DNA of 16,739 bases from Gemmatimonadota bacterium. GTDB lineage: Bacteria; JAAXHH01. Both the position numbers and the translations under genes were made by a program. Numbering within the stretch: the first letter of the stretch is position 1; each line of letters begins with the position of its first letter. Below the pieces are notes generated by a model that was not told the origin of the DNA, ran no database searches, and worked only from the letters and a program-made list of their open reading frames with translations. The DNA is taken from NCBI GenBank assembly GCA_026713285.1, contig JAPOOT010000340.1, forward strand, positions 1 through 16,739, given 5' to 3'. Positions 15,763 through 16,739 of the stretch are shown here, in pieces.

Positions 15763-15790
15763 GTTATAGTTCCGGATCAGGCGGTGCCCA
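15763..15790 (-). promoter_or_regulatory. Possible promoter of the fusion helicase gene
   Basis: On the minus strand, TGGGCA (15790-15785, 4/6 match) is followed after 16 bases by TATAAC (15768-15763, 5/6 match). It overlaps the end of the upstream gene and the 28-base gap. The predicted transcript would begin about eight bases before the ATG, consistent with the absence of a Shine-Dalgarno and a nearly leaderless message. Read-through from the upstream gene is the alternative. Confidence 0.4.
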
Positions 15791-16739
15791 GCACTTCCCG
15801 CGCGGCCTGCGTGGTCTCGCGGACCTGGTCCAGGGTTCCCATCCCAAACATCGAAGCCGATACGCCGATCTCGTTGAATACGTACTCGAAGGCCTTGTGT
15901 CCCAGGTAGCGGCCGCCGGCCATCGGCTTGATGGCGATGACGGGCTTGCTGGCCTGCCTGATGGCGTCGATGGCCACGTCGCGGGTGGGAAACATGAAGG
16001 TGCCGGGGGCATTTACGGTGGTAAGGTAGCCGTCGACGGGGATGTTCTCGGCCTCGAGCAGCGGCAGGGTGACCCCTGCGTGGTGGACGCTCGTGATTAC
16101 GGTGTCGAACCTTTCCCGCAGAAAGCCGAGGTACTCCCGGATCAGATCGAAGCGCCCGGTCATCGCGAGCAGGTCGATCTCGGCGCCCGGGTCGGCTACG
16201 AGGATATCGCACCCGGCGAAGAAACCCAGGTACTGCTCCAGGATACCATAGTCGATCTCGAAACGGGCGGCGTCCGCTTCCGTGTACGGCGGTACGGTCT
16301 CCGGCGTGACGATGCCTTCGAAGGTGTCCCCCAGGTTATAGCGGATGATGTCGTCGCGGTGGAAGTGGTCACGAAAGGCCTGGCCGGCGAGGGCTTCGTT
16401 ACGGCCGTAGAAGGTCGAATGGGCGCGATCCGAATAGGAGACGATTTCGCCGTCCAGCGTGACCGGGATCAGGATATACGCCACGATGCCCAGTTGCGTG
16501 GCGGTCTGTTGCTCGGTTTCCCAGATGGCCTGCAGATGCAGCCGGTCGAGTTTGGGTAGCATGTGATCCACCTGGATGGCCGTGATGCCGCCTTCCTCGA
16601 CGGCGTATCTAAGCACGTCGGCCACCGATTGTACGCGGCTGAAGGAGCGGAAATTCGCTGCATCCCGCGCCTTGTCCTGGTAGGAACAGCCATCGTAGGG
16701 ATGGATGCCCATGATCAGTCGGGGGACCTCGGCCTGGCC
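15777..16739 (-). CDS. Barrel-like protein of unknown function, 5' end outside window
   Basis: The open frame runs to the right edge of the window (at least 321 residues). An internal methionine at 16712 could be a start, but the codons upstream (AEVPRLIMGIHPYDG) read like continuing conserved protein, so the true start is probably outside. I do not recognise the family securely. The C-terminal half shows barrel-like alternating strands: DTVITSVHHAG, IPVDGYLTTVN, KPVIAIKPMAGGR, then FGMGTLDQVRET before a final helix. That ending recalls the last strands and helix of aldo-keto reductase or aldolase barrels. Conserved-looking histidines occur in GIHPYDG, QVDHMLPK and SVHHAG and could bind metal. 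No signal peptide or membrane segment is seen in the visible part. Only 28 bases separate its stop from the fusion helicase start. Confidence 0.6.
   Translation of the reverse strand, partial: GQAEVPRLIMGIHPYDGCSYQDKARDAANFRSFSRVQSVADVLRYAVEEGGITAIQVDHMLPKLDRLHLQAIWETEQQTATQLGIVAYILIPVTLDGEIVSYSDRAHSTFYGRNEALAGQAFRDHFHRDDIIRYNLGDTFEGIVTPETVPPYTEADAARFEIDYGILEQYLGFFAGCDILVADPGAEIDLLAMTGRFDLIREYLGFLRERFDTVITSVHHAGVTLPLLEAENIPVDGYLTTVNAPGTFMFPTRDVAIDAIRQASKPVIAIKPMAGGRYLGHKAFEYVFNEIGVSASMFGMGTLDQVRETTQAAREVLGTA

Noticed and set aside
10602..15775. Eight-base direct repeat AGTTCCGG at 10602-10609 and 15768-15775, close to both ends of the fusion gene, as a possible insertion-site duplication.
   Set aside because: Eight bases is too short to exclude chance, the left copy lies within the coding region, and no integrase or transposase is present.
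1..16739. CRISPR arrays, insertion sequences, prophage genes, rRNA or riboswitches.
   Set aside because: No spaced direct repeats, transposase or integrase motifs, rRNA stretches or recognisable riboswitch cores were seen on either strand.

Overview
The window looks like chromosome from a moderately high-GC bacterium using ordinary sigma70-type promoters. Most genes have a GC-rich codon bias; one sampled line in recD2 (4681-4740) is 40/60 G+C. The mix of housekeeping genes, an oligopeptide-transporter-like (OPT) membrane protein, a DapA-like aldolase, a UlaG-like metallo-hydrolase and an unassigned barrel protein would suit an uncultured environmental heterotroph. I cannot name a phylum from the sequence alone.

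Layout, left to right. (1) 1-186: leader of accD with a nested inverted repeat and a near-consensus promoter. (2) accD (+), acetyl-CoA carboxylase beta subunit, converging on purF (-), the [4Fe-4S] type of amidophosphoribosyltransferase. (3) A compact divergent control region (2575-2769) with near-consensus promoters for purF and for the ndk-recD2 transcript. (4) ndk and recD2 (+): nucleotide balancing and a RecD2-type DNA helicase. (5) A strong promoter (TATAAT -10) driving a 674-residue OPT-like transporter (+). (6) A two-gene minus-strand operon: a UlaG-like metallo-beta-lactamase-fold hydrolase followed by a DapA/NAL-family aldolase. Both start with the same AAAGGA-N9-ATGCAT arrangement. 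(7) pcm (+), protein-L-isoaspartate methyltransferase. (8) A 5.2-kb minus-strand gene encoding a 1721-residue protein. (9) A partial minus-strand gene, cut by the right edge, for a barrel-like protein of unknown function.

The most unusual gene is the 1721-residue protein at 10583-15748. One uninterrupted reading frame joins a DEDD-type exonuclease-like domain, a Cys/His knuckle, a RecQ-type SF2 helicase without its usual C-terminal zinc ribbon, winged-helix-like segments, a complete UvrD/PcrA-type SF1A helicase, and a C-terminal domain that may be HIRAN-like. It has stretches of much lower G+C than its neighbours (for example 23/60 in 11821-11880), has almost no Shine-Dalgarno leader, and sits between ordinary genes like an acquired accessory gene. 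A role in recombination repair or in defence against foreign DNA is possible; the sequence does not decide between them.

The other genes are mostly independent functions: fatty-acid synthesis (accD), purine synthesis (purF), nucleotide and DNA metabolism (ndk-recD2), uptake and catabolism (OPT, aldolase, hydrolase) and protein repair (pcm). No rRNA, tRNA, CRISPR array, insertion sequence or phage gene was found. No stretch longer than 300 bases lacks a gene.
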